Source of the DNA: Meandrina meandrites
Taxonomy: Eukaryota; Cnidaria; Anthozoa; Scleractinia; Meandrinidae
DNA: 64,000 nt
Direction: 5' to 3'
Assembly (NCBI GenBank): GCA_963693305.1
Contig: OY855903.1
Span: 20,095,755 to 20,159,754, forward strand
The notes beneath the pieces are model-generated. The model saw only the letters and a program-made list of their open reading frames with translations. It did not search any database and was not told the DNA's origin. Position numbers and translations under genes: made by a program. Shown one piece after another: positions 21,582-32,123 of the stretch. The first letter of the stretch is position 1; each line of letters starts with the position of its first letter.

Positions 21582-24500
21582 ATGACTTGTGATATATGCC
21601 AAAGAGACTTATCTAATGAAGAAATCAGTGTTAACGAAGACGAACACTCATATTGCGTGGAATGTCTATCTATTCCATTCAGTCAATTGAACAACAATGA
21701 GCTTTATTATGAAATAAATTCGAAATATAATATAGAAGCGTTAATTGATACGAACAATTTTAGAAATCCATTTTGGTTACAAAATGATTTCGGCATACAT
21801 GCGGACCATGACATAGACCCTGATACTAATTGCCTTATCAAACGAATTTCCGATGTCAAATGCCAATACTACACTGAAGAAAGTTTCAATAGTGCGTTAC
21901 TGAAAGAAAAAGTTAATTCCAATGACCTTTCCTTATTACATATAAATATTAGAAGCATCAGAAACAAATTTGATGAGTTATCTGATTACTTGGCGTCACT
22001 GAAAATAAATTTCTCCATAATAGGATTAACAGAAACCTGGCTTACTGATAACTGTGCAAACATGTATAATATTAGTGATTATAATTTAGTAACAGCAAAT
22101 CGCAAAAATAAATCAGGCGGTGGGATAGGTATGTATATCAAAGAACAAATCAACTTCCAGTTGAGAGAAGACCTATCCGTTTTCAATGAAGGCGTTTTAG
22201 AAACTTTATTCATTGAGCTAAAAAATAACAAGAAAGAAACAGCAATAGTAGGTGTCATATATCGCCCACCAAATAGTAAAATGAAAGAATTTGAAGTTGA
22301 GTTAGAAGCATTGTTAAGCAAAATAATTAAAGAAAATAAGCTGATTTACTTGATGGGAGATATAAATATTGATATGCTTAAAATGAATCAGGTATCATCG
22401 GTTGGCAAGTTTATGAATCAGTTGTTTTCGTCCTCCCTGTATCCACTTATTACTAAACCAACTAGGATAATGGATAAAAGTGCAACACTGATCGATAATA
22501 TATTAACAAATAGTCTAGATGATAATAATATGAATGGCATATTGATTACAGATATTTCAGATCACTTTCCTGTCTTTACAATCAAACGAAATATTACGGT
22601 AAATAATGCACAAAGAGTAACTCAAGTGAGACAAATAACACCTGATAACATTGATAACCTAATGGATGAGCTATCAAAAGAAGATTCGTGGACAGAAGTA
22701 ATTGACAACGATGATCCAAATGAATCGTATAATATTTTTTATAATAAGCTATATAATCTATACAATAAGGCATTTCCGATAAAAACATATACAAGTAGGA
22801 TTCTTAAGTCACATCAAAAACCTTGGATGACAAAAGGAATTCAGAGATATCTCAAAAACAAAAACAAACTGTATAAAAAATCAATAAAGCGGCCCACACC
22901 AGACAATAAACTTAAATATAAACAATATCGAAATAAGCTTCATCATTTGATAAGAATCTCAAAAAAGAGGCATTATATAGAAAAATTCGAGCAAACGCAA
23001 GGCAACGTCAAGAAAACATGGAGTTTAATAAATGAGGTAATGAATAAAAACAAAAGTAATAAAAATTTTCCAAACACATTTACTTATAATGAAAATGAGA
23101 TAACTGATCCATATGAAATAGCCAATAAATTTAATGAATATTTTGCTAATGTAGGCCCTAAACTTGCGGGAAAAGTACCATCTTCTTCCTTAACGTTTAA
23201 ATCCTTTCTGGATAATCAAAATCACTACGAAAGTTTTTTCGTTGACCCTGCTACGGAAGATGAGGTTGAACGAGAATTATTAAAAATAGACCCAACAAAA
23301 AGTACGGGAATCGACGAACTTAGTCCAAAAGTAATTCGTCAAATAGCACCTCTAATAAAAAAGCCTCTAGTGTCAATATTTAATAAATCATTTACAACAG
23401 GCATAATTCCTGACAAGTTAAAGACGTCACTAATAACACCAGTATATAAGAACGAAGACAAATGTTTGTTTTCAAATTATAGACCTGTAGCTGTTCTGCC
23501 TTGTTCCTCTAAAATTTTGGAAAAAATTATGTACAACAAATTAATAAGTTTTATTCAAAAACACGACATACTATATAACAAACAGTTTGGATTTAGGAAA
23601 AATCACTCGACTGAGACAGCAATCATAGAATTAGTATCAAAACTGACTGATGCAATTGATAAAAATAAGTTTACTGCCGGGATATTTTTAGATTTGTCAA
23701 AAGCATTTGATACCGTCAACCACTCGATTATTATTACTAAACTTCAGCATTACGGGATAAGGGGTGTAGCACTCGAATGGTTTAAAAATTATCTAACAAA
23801 CAGAGATCAAGTGGTAAAATTTAATAACAGTGTATCGAGTAGAGAAAAGATAACTTGTGGTGTTCCGCAAGGCTCAGTTTTAGGCCCCTTGCTATTCCTA
23901 ATTTATATGAACGATATACATAAGTGCTTAGAAATATTATCCTTTATTCTTTTTGCGGACGATACAAATGTATTCTACTCAGATACCAATGTAAAATCTC
24001 TTAACCAGGTAGTAAACAATGAACTAATAAAAGTAACTGAATGGTTACAAGCAAACAAACTCACTATAAACATCAAGAAAACTCAAGTTGTTCTCTTTAA
24101 GGCTAAAAATAAAAAGATCAAGGAACCAATGACGTTAAGAATTAATGGGGAAGAAATCAAACAAGTAAGTTCTACAAAGTTCCTGGGAATAATCATTGAC
24201 TCAAAGTTAAACTGGAAACAGCACATCGCCTATATTCAAAACAAAATATCGAAAATAACTGGAATTCTTTGCAAAACAAGACACTATGTCTCATTAAAAG
24301 TATCAAGAATGCTCTATTATGCACTTATTTACCCTTATCTTCATTATGGAAATATAATTTGGGCAAATACATATCAATCAAATTTAGATCCATTAATAAA
24401 GTTACAGAAGAAAATTATTAGAATAATATCATTTGCAGGCTATAAGGACCATACTCCTCCTATATTTAATAAACTATCAATTCTTCCATTTGACCAAATA

Positions 24501-24776
24501 AATGAAGAGAAAACAGCTTTATTTATGTTTCGATACTTTAACAAAATGCTGCCAGCAACATTTGATTCATTTTTTACCCTTAATAAAGACTTCCACAACC
24601 ACTATACAAGGTCTTCAATCAAAATTCATATAACTTATGTCAGAACAAATTACAACAAACACTCAATTAAGTATAGAGGAAGTCAGGTATGGAATAACCT
24701 TCCTATGGCTGTTAAAACTGCAAAATCGATTTATATTTTTAAGAAAAAAATCAAAAGATATCTTCTCAATAAATGA
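21582..24776 (+). CDS. LINE ORF2: endonuclease-reverse transcriptase, intact 1064 aa
   Basis: This protein nicks target DNA and reverse-transcribes the element RNA. Residues 3-28 contain a CxxC...CxxC pair (C3, C6, C25, C28), a possible small zinc finger. The endonuclease-exonuclease-phosphatase domain spans about 116-336, with LLHINIRSIRNKF, GLTETWLTD, GVIYRPPNS, LMGDINIDM and ISDHFPVF. The reverse transcriptase spans about 610-870, with YRPVAVLP (~633), FLDLSKAFDTVNHSI, GVPQGSVLGPLLFLIYMNDI and the catalytic FADD box (~791-794). The C-terminal tail has SSTKFLGIIIDSKLNW and a Lys-rich end. No stops or shifts interrupt it, and the catalytic residues of both domains are present, so the insertion is probably recent. 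The start chosen is the first ATG after ORF1. Confidence 0.93.
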   Translation: MTCDICQRDLSNEEISVNEDEHSYCVECLSIPFSQLNNNELYYEINSKYNIEALIDTNNFRNPFWLQNDFGIHADHDIDPDTNCLIKRISDVKCQYYTEESFNSALLKEKVNSNDLSLLHINIRSIRNKFDELSDYLASLKINFSIIGLTETWLTDNCANMYNISDYNLVTANRKNKSGGGIGMYIKEQINFQLREDLSVFNEGVLETLFIELKNNKKETAIVGVIYRPPNSKMKEFEVELEALLSKIIKENKLIYLMGDINIDMLKMNQVSSVGKFMNQLFSSSLYPLITKPTRIMDKSATLIDNILTNSLDDNNMNGILITDISDHFPVFTIKRNITVNNAQRVTQVRQITPDNIDNLMDELSKEDSWTEVIDNDDPNESYNIFYNKLYNLYNKAFPIKTYTSRILKSHQKPWMTKGIQRYLKNKNKLYKKSIKRPTPDNKLKYKQYRNKLHHLIRISKKRHYIEKFEQTQGNVKKTWSLINEVMNKNKSNKNFPNTFTYNENEITDPYEIANKFNEYFANVGPKLAGKVPSSSLTFKSFLDNQNHYESFFVDPATEDEVERELLKIDPTKSTGIDELSPKVIRQIAPLIKKPLVSIFNKSFTTGIIPDKLKTSLITPVYKNEDKCLFSNYRPVAVLPCSSKILEKIMYNKLISFIQKHDILYNKQFGFRKNHSTETAIIELVSKLTDAIDKNKFTAGIFLDLSKAFDTVNHSIIITKLQHYGIRGVALEWFKNYLTNRDQVVKFNNSVSSREKITCGVPQGSVLGPLLFLIYMNDIHKCLEILSFILFADDTNVFYSDTNVKSLNQVVNNELIKVTEWLQANKLTINIKKTQVVLFKAKNKKIKEPMTLRINGEEIKQVSSTKFLGIIIDSKLNWKQHIAYIQNKISKITGILCKTRHYVSLKVSRMLYYALIYPYLHYGNIIWANTYQSNLDPLIKLQKKIIRIISFAGYKDHTPPIFNKLSILPFDQINEEKTALFMFRYFNKMLPATFDSFFTLNKDFHNHYTRSSIKIHITYVRTNYNKHSIKYRGSQVWNNLPMAVKTAKSIYIFKKKIKRYLLNK

Positions 24777-25041
24777 ATTTCTATACAGCGATTAATAGTT
24801 ATGTCATTAATAATTCGAAAATATTGTAAGGGACTGAAAAGAGAAAATAAATAGACCTAATTATAAAATGTAGCCATGTAAAGATAGATAAGTATTATCA
24901 ACAAATTTGTAACAGGGGTTCTCCTTGTAAGCCCAAAAGGGTTTGTCGAGAACTCCTGCTCCTAAGTATATATCAGATAATTTACAATGCTGTAAAATAT
25001 TGGATGGGGCAAATAAACATTGATTGATTGATTGATTGATA

Positions 25042-25680
25042 TTCGCAACTATTCAGCGACTATTCGCGACTATTTGTCACTATTGGCGACTATTCAACGA
25101 CTATTCGCGACTATTCGCACTCTTCGCCATTCGTTAATAACACTGGTTCGTAACTTGTTTCCAAACGTTTAAAGATAAAATTGAACTAGCTGGGAATACC
25201 CTTCTAGTGCTTCATTAGACTGTGAGCAGTCTCTCTTTTGCTCTAAAGTCCACGGGGACGAAAGCGGAAGCGAACGAGCGCGATATACACAACGGGCATG
25301 TTTTCGAGGGTAGCATGCACCCAAATAGCCAGACTAGCTTCAAGTCGACCTCTCAAAGCGACCGAAACGAGATTTATTTGTGCGAGCGTTGAAACGAGCT
25401 CATGGCCCAACCAACAGGAAAAAAATGAAAGGACTTCGAGGTCGGGAAAGTCTACCAAATAGCGTGAAAACATGAATTGAAACATGAAGCCAACCGAAAA
25501 ACGGTAAAAAGCTGGAATACAAGGTTGAAAATATAACAAAAAGGAAACACGTCAACCCATCATCATATTAGTTCAATTTGCTGTTAAATTGAAGCAAAAA
25601 AACCTACCTCTGCAGATGTAATTGATATAATTCGCTGCAAGCTTAAAATGTTCTTTGCTTGGCCTTGTTCCAACACGAGG
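25042..25680. other. Non-coding stretch after the LINE
   Basis: 25040-25130 carries imperfect tandem copies of GACTATTCGC (for example CGACTATTCGCGACTATTCG). The rest holds no recognisable gene. Confidence 0.45.
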
Positions 25681-25683
25681 TAA

Positions 25684-26152
25684 TGCATCAGTCAATTCCA
25701 GCAGTGCCCATCCCCCCCCCCCCCCCCGGGCATTAGCATTTCTTTGGTAAATTCCCCGGGGTGGGGATGCGGGAACCGGGCAAATGCCCCGCTCCCAGGT
25801 TGATTGTTTTCAATCTCTCGATAGGTGATAAAAGAATATAATACAAGTTCTGGCTTCTTGACAATAAAGAAATATCTAAAATTCAGAAAATATACCTTTA
25901 AAAACATCCATGAACATCCACGAGCTTCTCTAGTCCTTCATGGACTAGCTAATTTGCAACGTAGTCCACGTCTTGGCCTATAAACGCCTCCATCACGAAT
26001 ACGCGACTCACTCCACGGTTTTGAAACCACGTATCAAATGCCCGGGGGTCAACCCGAGGTACGCAAATGCCCCACCCCCGGGACGGGCAACATTAGGAAA
26101 TGCCCCGGGGTTGCCCGGGGGGGGATGGGCACTGCTGGAATTGACTGATGCA
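25684..26152. mobile_element. TIR element (469 bp) with TAA target duplication
   Basis: The left end TGCATCAGTCAATTCCAGCA and its exact reverse complement at the right are terminal inverted repeats of more than 30 bp, running into poly-C/poly-G blocks. TAA flanks both ends (25681-25683 and 26153-26155). The interior has CCCGGGG-type GC-rich palindromes repeated near both ends. No coding capacity. The 3-bp TAA duplication suggests a PIF/Harbinger-type MITE. Confidence 0.8.
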
Positions 26153-26512
26153 TAAGGTTGACACATAATGCTCCAGAAATCGAGCATTATGCTTTTTGGC
26201 ATTGCCCTTAAAACGATCTATTTTGCTCCAAATTATGTTCGACTGTTGCTATTATGCTCGTATGCCGTAAAAATTTTGTTCCCGGACCCCTGTGAAGCGC
26301 GAGAATAAAAATCAAATCGAGATTTGACTACTTTGCATGGAGTATGCGTAGGGGAAATTATAATATTGAAAGCGATTTGCGATAAATTAACCCATTGACT
26401 CCCATTCCCGAAGGCTTTTATTAGCGGGCAGCCACCCCAAAAAATTCCCGGCTCTTTTACGGCATTTAACACAAACGTGTGAGTGTGTAAAAAATAAACC
26501 ATATGCGTACTA

Positions 26513-26513
26513 A

Positions 26514-26560
<47 letters not shown>

Positions 26561-26755
26561 CGGTATTTATATAGCGCATTTCCATATGCTCAATGCGCTT
26601 TACAACACTTTGCGGGGGTCTTAGACAGACTGCAATTAAGCAGTTTACAACGAATGAGGATTTATTTTTACAGATGCCCCCAATGTAATTTCGGAACAAG
26701 ACCAGACCACAACACCGGGAACTCCATGCCCTACACAATTCGTTTCTAGACACGC
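26513..26755 (-). mobile_element. LINE/SINE 3' end with (TTA)n tail
   Basis: On the minus strand the sequence ends GCATTGAGCATATGGAAATG, GCGCTATATAAATACCGTCA, then (TTA)n at 26515-26557. The GCGCTATATAAATA.. plus trinucleotide tail is a widespread 3' end of invertebrate non-LTR elements and their SINE partners. Upstream, the frame containing ELCRAWSSRCCGLV is probably a 3' UTR reading. The head is truncated, so the family is not named. Confidence 0.65.
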
Positions 26756-27255
26756 TGAAAGACCAATTTATGATTTATGCTTATCAACCTTGATAAATTG
26801 ATCCCAAACCAAACTTGAAGACGGTGAAAAAAATGTTTTCACCTCCGCGCGTCACTTTAACAACTAGCAAAAACACGAACTCTTTGTACAAAATATAACA
26901 CTAGCTCAAAACACTGTTCTCTCTCTGTCTTATTTTATTTTTTCGAGTGGGACAGCTCAGAAATCTGATCATTAAACTTTCTATTATCCATTATAAGCTA
27001 GGATCAGGCGAAATCGCAATTAAATGTTTCAAACGCGCCTAACCAAACACGACCGGATGTGGATATATGTTACGTTTTGGTATAAACGAATGCGTGTGTG
27101 TTTGCCGAATGATTTACACTCTGCTTTGCTGTTATCAAATCTCTAAATAGGTGTTGTGTTTTGCATTGCAAAAGTTTTGGAGGGTTAAAGGGCTCGAGGT
27201 TTTAGACTAATGTAACTTCACTTCGTTATGGATCATGACTTTTGTGAGATTTGGT
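26756..27255. other. Non-coding stretch 3' of histone H2A
   Basis: AT-rich, with no recognisable gene. It includes a (GT)n-like patch near 27090-27105. Confidence 0.4.
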
Positions 27256-27271
27256 GGCTCCTAAAAGAGCC
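27256..27271 (-). terminator. Histone mRNA 3' stem-loop
   Basis: On the minus strand, 29 bases after the H2A stop, lies GGCTCTTTTAGGAGCC followed by ACCAAA. This is the 6-bp stem/4-base loop that replaces a poly(A) tail in replication-dependent histone mRNAs. It binds SLBP and directs 3' cleavage. The last stem pair is a T-G wobble. Confidence 0.9.
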
Positions 27272-27299
27272 GTTTTTGTTTTGTAATTAAGCTGGCAGC

Positions 27300-27677
27300 T
27301 TAGTGTTGTTTCTTCTCGGTCTTCTTGGGTAACAGCACGGCTTGTATGTTGGGAAGAACTCCACCCTGCGCGATAGTCACACCAGCAAGAAGCTTGTTTA
27401 ACTCTTCGTCGTTTTGGACGGCCAACTGAAGGTGACGAGGAATGATCGTGGTTTTCTTGTTGTCTCTAGCAGCATTTCCAGCTAACTCGAGAATTTCAGC
27501 ACTTAGATATTCGAGCACGGCAGCCAAGTACACTGGAGTACCTGCCCCGATACGCTCGCCGTAGTTGCCTTTACGAAGCAGACGATGGATGCGACCAACA
27601 GGAAATTTAAGACCTGCTCGGGATGACCGGCTCTTGGACTTAGTTCCTGGAGCTTTGCCTTTACCGCGACCTGTCAT
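27300..27677 (-). CDS. Histone H2A, replication-dependent type
   Basis: A 125-residue core histone that pairs with H2B in the nucleosome. Seen: the N-terminal [20 protein letters not shown] tail, [19 protein letters not shown] (alpha-N/L1), [20 protein letters not shown] (alpha-2, the diagnostic H2A block), [20 protein letters not shown], and [20 protein letters not shown] (acidic patch and docking domain). The tail KKTEKKQH lacks the SQ(E/D) motif of H2A.X, and the sequence lacks H2A.Z features, so it is a canonical H2A. It is intronless and followed by a histone stem-loop. No intact H2B, H3, H4 or H1 lies in the window, so it is an orphan or an edge copy of a dispersed cluster. Confidence 0.97.
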   Translation of the reverse strand: MTGRGKGKAPGTKSKSRSSRAGLKFPVGRIHRLLRKGNYGERIGAGTPVYLAAVLEYLSAEILELAGNAARDNKKTTIIPRHLQLAVQNDEELNKLLAGVTIAQGGVLPNIQAVLLPKKTEKKQH

Positions 27678-27717
27678 TTTCTTTGTAAATCTTGTCTTAG
27701 TTTAGCTTGTCTTAGCG

Positions 27718-27790
27718 TTTGTAAGTGACGTCTGTACAACCAATCACTTGTTAGTGGCCGCTTAACACTCGCCGGGGCCGCGTGCAAGTG
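27718..27790 (-). promoter_or_regulatory. Likely H2A proximal promoter
   Basis: Immediately upstream of the H2A 5' leader are a CRE-like TGACGTC (27725-27731) and a CCAAT motif (27739-27743, in inverted orientation relative to the gene), followed by a GC-rich block. CCAAT motifs are common in metazoan histone promoters. No clear TATA box was found. The same block is repeated at 17437 without an H2A gene. Confidence 0.45.
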
Positions 27791-27839
27791 TGCGTGTGTG
27801 TTTGTAGGAGGTGGGTGTGCGTGTTATCATGGTATTAAC

Positions 27840-28265
27840 ATGACACAAGGTTTTCGGTGCACGTCTGCCCATCTTCTCTTCGTTCATTTTCTTCTTTTCT
27901 TTAGAAACAAGCCGGCAGCGAGGCGAAAGCAGCTTTCGTCCCGTGCTTCTTCGTGTTCTATGCTTCTCTCAAGGACATCAATTATAATTTCCCAGATGGC
28001 CAAATAGCTCTTCAATACCGTTATTATAACTTTTACAAGCCTTAGAAGGTCGATGGGAAAGGAATTTTCGTCACAGACATCAACTTTGAAAGTCTTCCGT
28101 CGGAACAGAAATCAAATTGCCGCAAGTGTGTCAAAGGCCTTTTAAATTGTTTGCAAATCAGAGCAATTGTTCATATTTGAAAATATGCAAAATCACAAAG
28201 TTGATTTAAATACAGTTACCTTATTTCTAGTGGTCTTTTCCACATTAGAACTCTTTTAAAGGTGC
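27840..28265. repeat. Second part of the duplicated histone-flank segment
   Basis: Continues the similarity with 17640-18010 (for example CCATCTTCTCTTCGTT., ACAAGCCGGCAGC.AGGCG, AGGTCGATGGGAA, GAGCAATTGTTCATATTT). No gene recognised in either copy. Confidence 0.7.
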
Positions 28266-28384
28266 AATAGCCCAATTTCGATATTTTAAAAATTCATCCT
28301 AACACAATAGACATCACTACGAGGCTCCGGGGAATAAACCCCACAATCTCTTTAGTTTATTCCCCGGAGCCTCGTACTGAGCAG
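28266..28384. mobile_element. MITE, copy 1 (right end lost)
   Basis: Starts AATAGCCCAATTTCGATAT, then CAATAGACATCACTACGAGG, and has the central hairpin CTCCGGGGAATAAA../TTTATTCCCCGGAG. The same order occurs in the complete copy at 50781-50943. Here the right end diverges after CCTCGTACTGAG. Confidence 0.8.
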
Positions 28385-30273
28385 TCCAGTTTATCCCCAG
28401 AAAAGGGTATATGTGTCACGTGATTTGCCCAGTGTTCCCTGAAAATTCGAAAAACATTCGATGCGAGTTACCCATGCCCCAAAACTCTACAAACTTTCAC
28501 GGCTACCAAGCTTTCATTCGGGGTTTTCATTATCCCGACTGAGAGTTTACACATTCAACATGACGAGCTGTGAGTGGAAACCGTGTTCCGAAGGTTTAGA
28601 GAAAGAAAAACGCGCTGAGTTTTGGATCGTATTATCCAAGATGGCCGCCGTCTCAGCGATGTTGTAGAGGTGAGTTGATTTTCGTCGCTTTATTTTTCAT
28701 AGCCACCCAATTTTTTCAGTTTTGGAACCAATTTTGTCCGATTGTACCGAGTCTAATTCACATTTACCCGCAATGCCAAACGTGACAGGACGCTAGTTTT
28801 TGGGACAAGTCTATCTAAACGACAAGCGAGTGGGATTCTACTCTTGCTTCCTTATACTCAGTACCCGATCACACCGTTCCTAACAGCAGGGATTTTCATA
28901 TAGAGCTTTTTTGTGTCATCCTAGGCTCTAGGATGGAAAACCATCGGCGGCTCTTAGTCTTGAATTAATATTGAAGTGTTGCATTTGTGCCAGAAGCGTG
29001 AACAATGATAGAAGACAAAAAAGAGTAAGAGAGTACTCGGAAATTATAATTATAGTTCAAAACAGCCCAAATGTCCATCCGCCGTATATCTGTATATCAA
29101 CCAATAGAGATTACAATATTGGAGTTAAATTATGGAGCATGGGCTGTTTACTGTGATACCTGCACAGTCTAATATCTGTACCTTAGCCTCTTCCATTTTT
29201 AAAGCAACACAAAACTATTTAGGGATTGACTGGGGCATATGCCTCACCAAGAAGGCGAAAATGTCATCAGGGTTAACCTATCTAAGGATTGGAAACCCCC
29301 CCAAAACTAAGAAAATCATACTATAAGGCATAACCTGAGACACTTACCTATGTGAGGTGCCATTAGGGGGGTCTGAGTATCCGTATCCCATTCAGTAATT
29401 TTTGGCCTAAGTATCTCATTAACTCCGGTGGTTTGTACCCCCAACTTTTATGTTCAATATCCCGGAATCTCTTGTTTAAATATCCCATATCCTGTTAATT
29501 TTTTCCCTAAATATCCTGCATCCCTATAATTTTTTACTTAAAATATCCTGTATCCCCAAAACCCCTAATAGGACTTCCTAGGTAGCGGATAAATGGTAGT
29601 ACCGCCTCTTCCCCCCTCCCCCACCCCTGGAAAGGGGACCCATCACTGTGCTTACTCATCAATAGCTTCCCTACTCAGTGAGGGATGCACTGTCTCCGGT
29701 GAAAACATATTTCACTTCTGTCATGAGCTGGTGAATGTGTTCAGTCATTCTACAATAAAAATTATTGCCTCTTTGACCATGGCTGACCTGATAAACCCAT
29801 AACAGATTACATACTGACATGTTTTTGTTTGATTTTAACTTTTACTTTTTTCCATTTGCAGATCACATGCAAGGCAGAAAAGGAAGGCAAAAAAGCTTCT
29901 TTTTCTAAATTGTTTGTTTTATATGTATAGAAAACTGAATTAAACATACCCCATATAGCTATAACTGATCAAGTTTATTTTATTTTGCATACTCCTGCTG
30001 CAAAACCAGTAATCCTAAAGGGCTGAAAAAGTTGTTGCTAAGTGGAAATGTTAATTGAATGTTTTATCATAGGCATATGTATAGAACCCATGACCAGACT
30101 CAAAAGAAGACAAAATTTATTTAGAATTAAACAAAAATAATTGATACATTTTGAGTTGAAGAAGTCTACCCCACAATTCAAAAATTCCACAACAAAAAGG
30201 CTTTTCTTCAGAAAGGATGATCAAACGACAACATCCTTTGAGCTAGTAGTAAAATATATCTGGTATACGTTAC
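28385..30273. other. Non-coding stretch; possible promoter of an untranslated gene
   Basis: No protein family recognised. Around 28560-28680 a frame with MTSCEWKPCSEGLEKEKR is followed by AAGATGGCCGCC and an exon-end-like site AG|GTGAGT at 28670. A TTTGCAG acceptor occurs at 29862. Both could belong to a non-coding transcript. 29360-29580 is a field of diverged AATATCCCGTATCCC-type repeats. Confidence 0.35.
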
Positions 30274-30690
30274 ATAGATACATACATACATACATATACT
30301 TTATTTAAGTGTCGGGGTATTTAGCTAAGGATAGCTAATTGGGGACAATGACATAAATACATGCAAATATAAAAATATAAAATACTAATATTATGTTAAA
30401 TAGATATATAAATAGGAGTTAAGAATTTAAATATATTTTACAAATTTAATTAGTTAAGAATAAGTTCAGATTACTTAAATTAGTTGTATTATTATGTTGA
30501 GCAAGCATGGCAGCTGCATCTTCCGTCCAACACATCTGTTAGATTAATGGCCCGAACTGCTTTTTTAAATTCATGAAGGCTTGTTTTGTTATAAGGATTT
30601 TCATCAGTGTAAAGACACCAAGCTAGCTGCGAAAAGTCTAAACTAAACATGCAAGAAGTCCAGTGGAGAAAATAACCAATCAACCTGTGT
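30274..30690 (-). mobile_element. Non-LTR retrotransposon 3' end (truncated)
   Basis: On the minus strand a short frame with ENPYNKTSLHEFKKAVRAIN precedes a 3' UTR ending ACTTAAATAAAGTATATGTA, then (TGTA)n at 30275-30294. The C-terminal peptide plus a tetranucleotide tail fits the 3' end of a CR1-like LINE. The element is heavily 5'-truncated. Confidence 0.6.
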
Positions 30691-30786
30691 GTCCACTTAT
30701 TCCCTTTCTGCCGTAGAACTCGCTCACAACCAGTGCACTACTGAGCGATAGATTTTAGCAGAACCTCCGTTTATGTGAGAGAAATC

Positions 30787-30994
30787 CGGTCGTTTCGCCT
30801 ACAAGTCGATTCACTTACACTATAAACTTGGTTGCCTGCACGATCTGAGAATTGTTTCGCCTACCCTAAAACAATGTACATTCTTCGTTCTAAAAACACG
30901 CTAAACACAATGTACCGTATATTCCTCGTTCTAAAAGCATGATAGTGTAGGCGAATCAACTTGTAGGCGAATCATCTTGTAGGCGAAACGACCG
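30787..30994. mobile_element. Small TIR element (208 bp)
   Basis: The left end CGGTCGTTTCGCCTACAAG and the right end CTTGTAGGCGAAACGACCG are exact inverted repeats. Additional copies of TGTAGGCGAATC lie just inside the right end. No clear target duplication. Non-coding. Confidence 0.75.
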
Positions 30995-31479
30995 ACTCGT
31001 CTGCACACACTGACCAAGATGAACAACATCACACTCTTCGACAGCGGATTGTAGCCGTTTGAACTCTGCAAATGGATCTTTGAAACCATCAGCAGAGTTG
31101 AAATTCACATAAATGCCGTAAAGAATTCTATTTTTGTAGAATACTGACGCCAAGTTAAGTGTCCGCCATTTTGATTTTGCTTGAGTGGAAGCGCTTTGTC
31201 ACGTGATCCGAATGTTTTGATCCGACTCTGAAAACAATGGTTTCGTTACGTCACGCGTATACCCTTTTCTAGGGATAAACTGGCATCCATGTCCAATACA
31301 CCCGCATCGACTCGAGTCGTCTATAAGTACTGACGACTCTTCACTGGCGAAAAATGTCTGATTGGTCGACGCGCGACCACGTGACACCCTTCATCGGGGG
31401 GCGCGAGAGGGCGCGACCGAATCGTGAAAAATATTCCACAGCGCAGCAGGTTGCAGTTATTTTCGTTTTTTTCCCTTTC

Positions 31480-32123
31480 CCTTTTGAAAGGTAGTCTGCT
31501 GAAAATCCTTGTGTGGCTTCGTGTAACGTAAATCCTTCCGACTGCGTAGGAATTAAAAAGGTAAGTTGATTTTCACTGCATTTATTGTCAAGTTCTGAAG
31601 AGCCATCGAAACGTACTAGTAGTGTTGTTTTCATGTCGTGTCTTGGAAAGGAATCTTTTACGCGATTTTCTCGTGTTTTGGTCCTTAAATTTTACATTAT
31701 TTGATAGCTTAATTAATTTCCTTTAGTTTTGCCGGCTCTCCTAGTTGTCCCGCAACCGTTTTCGAGATATATGAAGTTGTGTTGAGGTGTGAAAGTTTTC
31801 CCGGATTCCAACGTGTGGAACATTTTAACCTTTGATGTTTTAACTACTTCTGCTTTCATCAGTTTTGTGTTACCAGTTACTCTGACCAATCTTTCAATTT
31901 CTTTAGCATAAATGTTGTCACGATGAACTGCTCAAAGCTGGGACATGGTCCACAAAGTGGTCAGACCCGGGCACCAAAACAGAAACCTAAGGTTGTGTCT
32001 TCATTGAAGTTTATGGTGTGTTTGTGGCACGTAGAGCCATAAATTATTCCACAGAGAGGCCAGCCAACACTCCGTGGAGCACACCCCAGGCCAGCAGAAG
32101 ATTTGCTAGCACCTGCACCTTAG
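31480..32123 (+). other. Possible small spliced gene (45-aa ORF), low confidence
   Basis: A candidate first exon ends AATTAAAAAG|GTAAGT (donor at 31561). After an acceptor TTCTTTAG at 31908 comes an exon with MNCSKLGHGPQSGQTRAPKQ + KPK and a donor AAG|GTTGTG (31991). An acceptor ATTCCACAG (32055) then leads to RGQPTLRGAHPRP..LAPAP and a TAG near 32123. The phases join, giving a 45-residue basic, Pro-rich peptide. No family is recognised and no polyadenylation signal was found nearby, so it may be chance. Confidence 0.22.

Larger units (their letters stand above)
20566..25041 (+). mobile_element. Nearly full-length non-LTR retrotransposon (CR1/L2-like LINE)
   Basis: This element has an ORF1 (20638-21523, one frameshift), a 58-bp gap, an intact ORF2 (21582-24776), a ~260-bp 3' UTR, and a 3' tail of short repeats (TGATTGATTGATTGATTGAT, ending about 25041). 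A tandem short-repeat tail, rather than poly(A), together with an apurinic-type endonuclease plus RT, fits the CR1/L2/Jockey-type group. The 3' UTR has a hairpin-like GGTTCTCC..GAGAACTCC segment near 24913-24955. The 5' boundary is approximate; the T/G-rich run at 20581-20601 may mark it. The pogo-like MITE lies 80 bp upstream. Confidence 0.85.
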
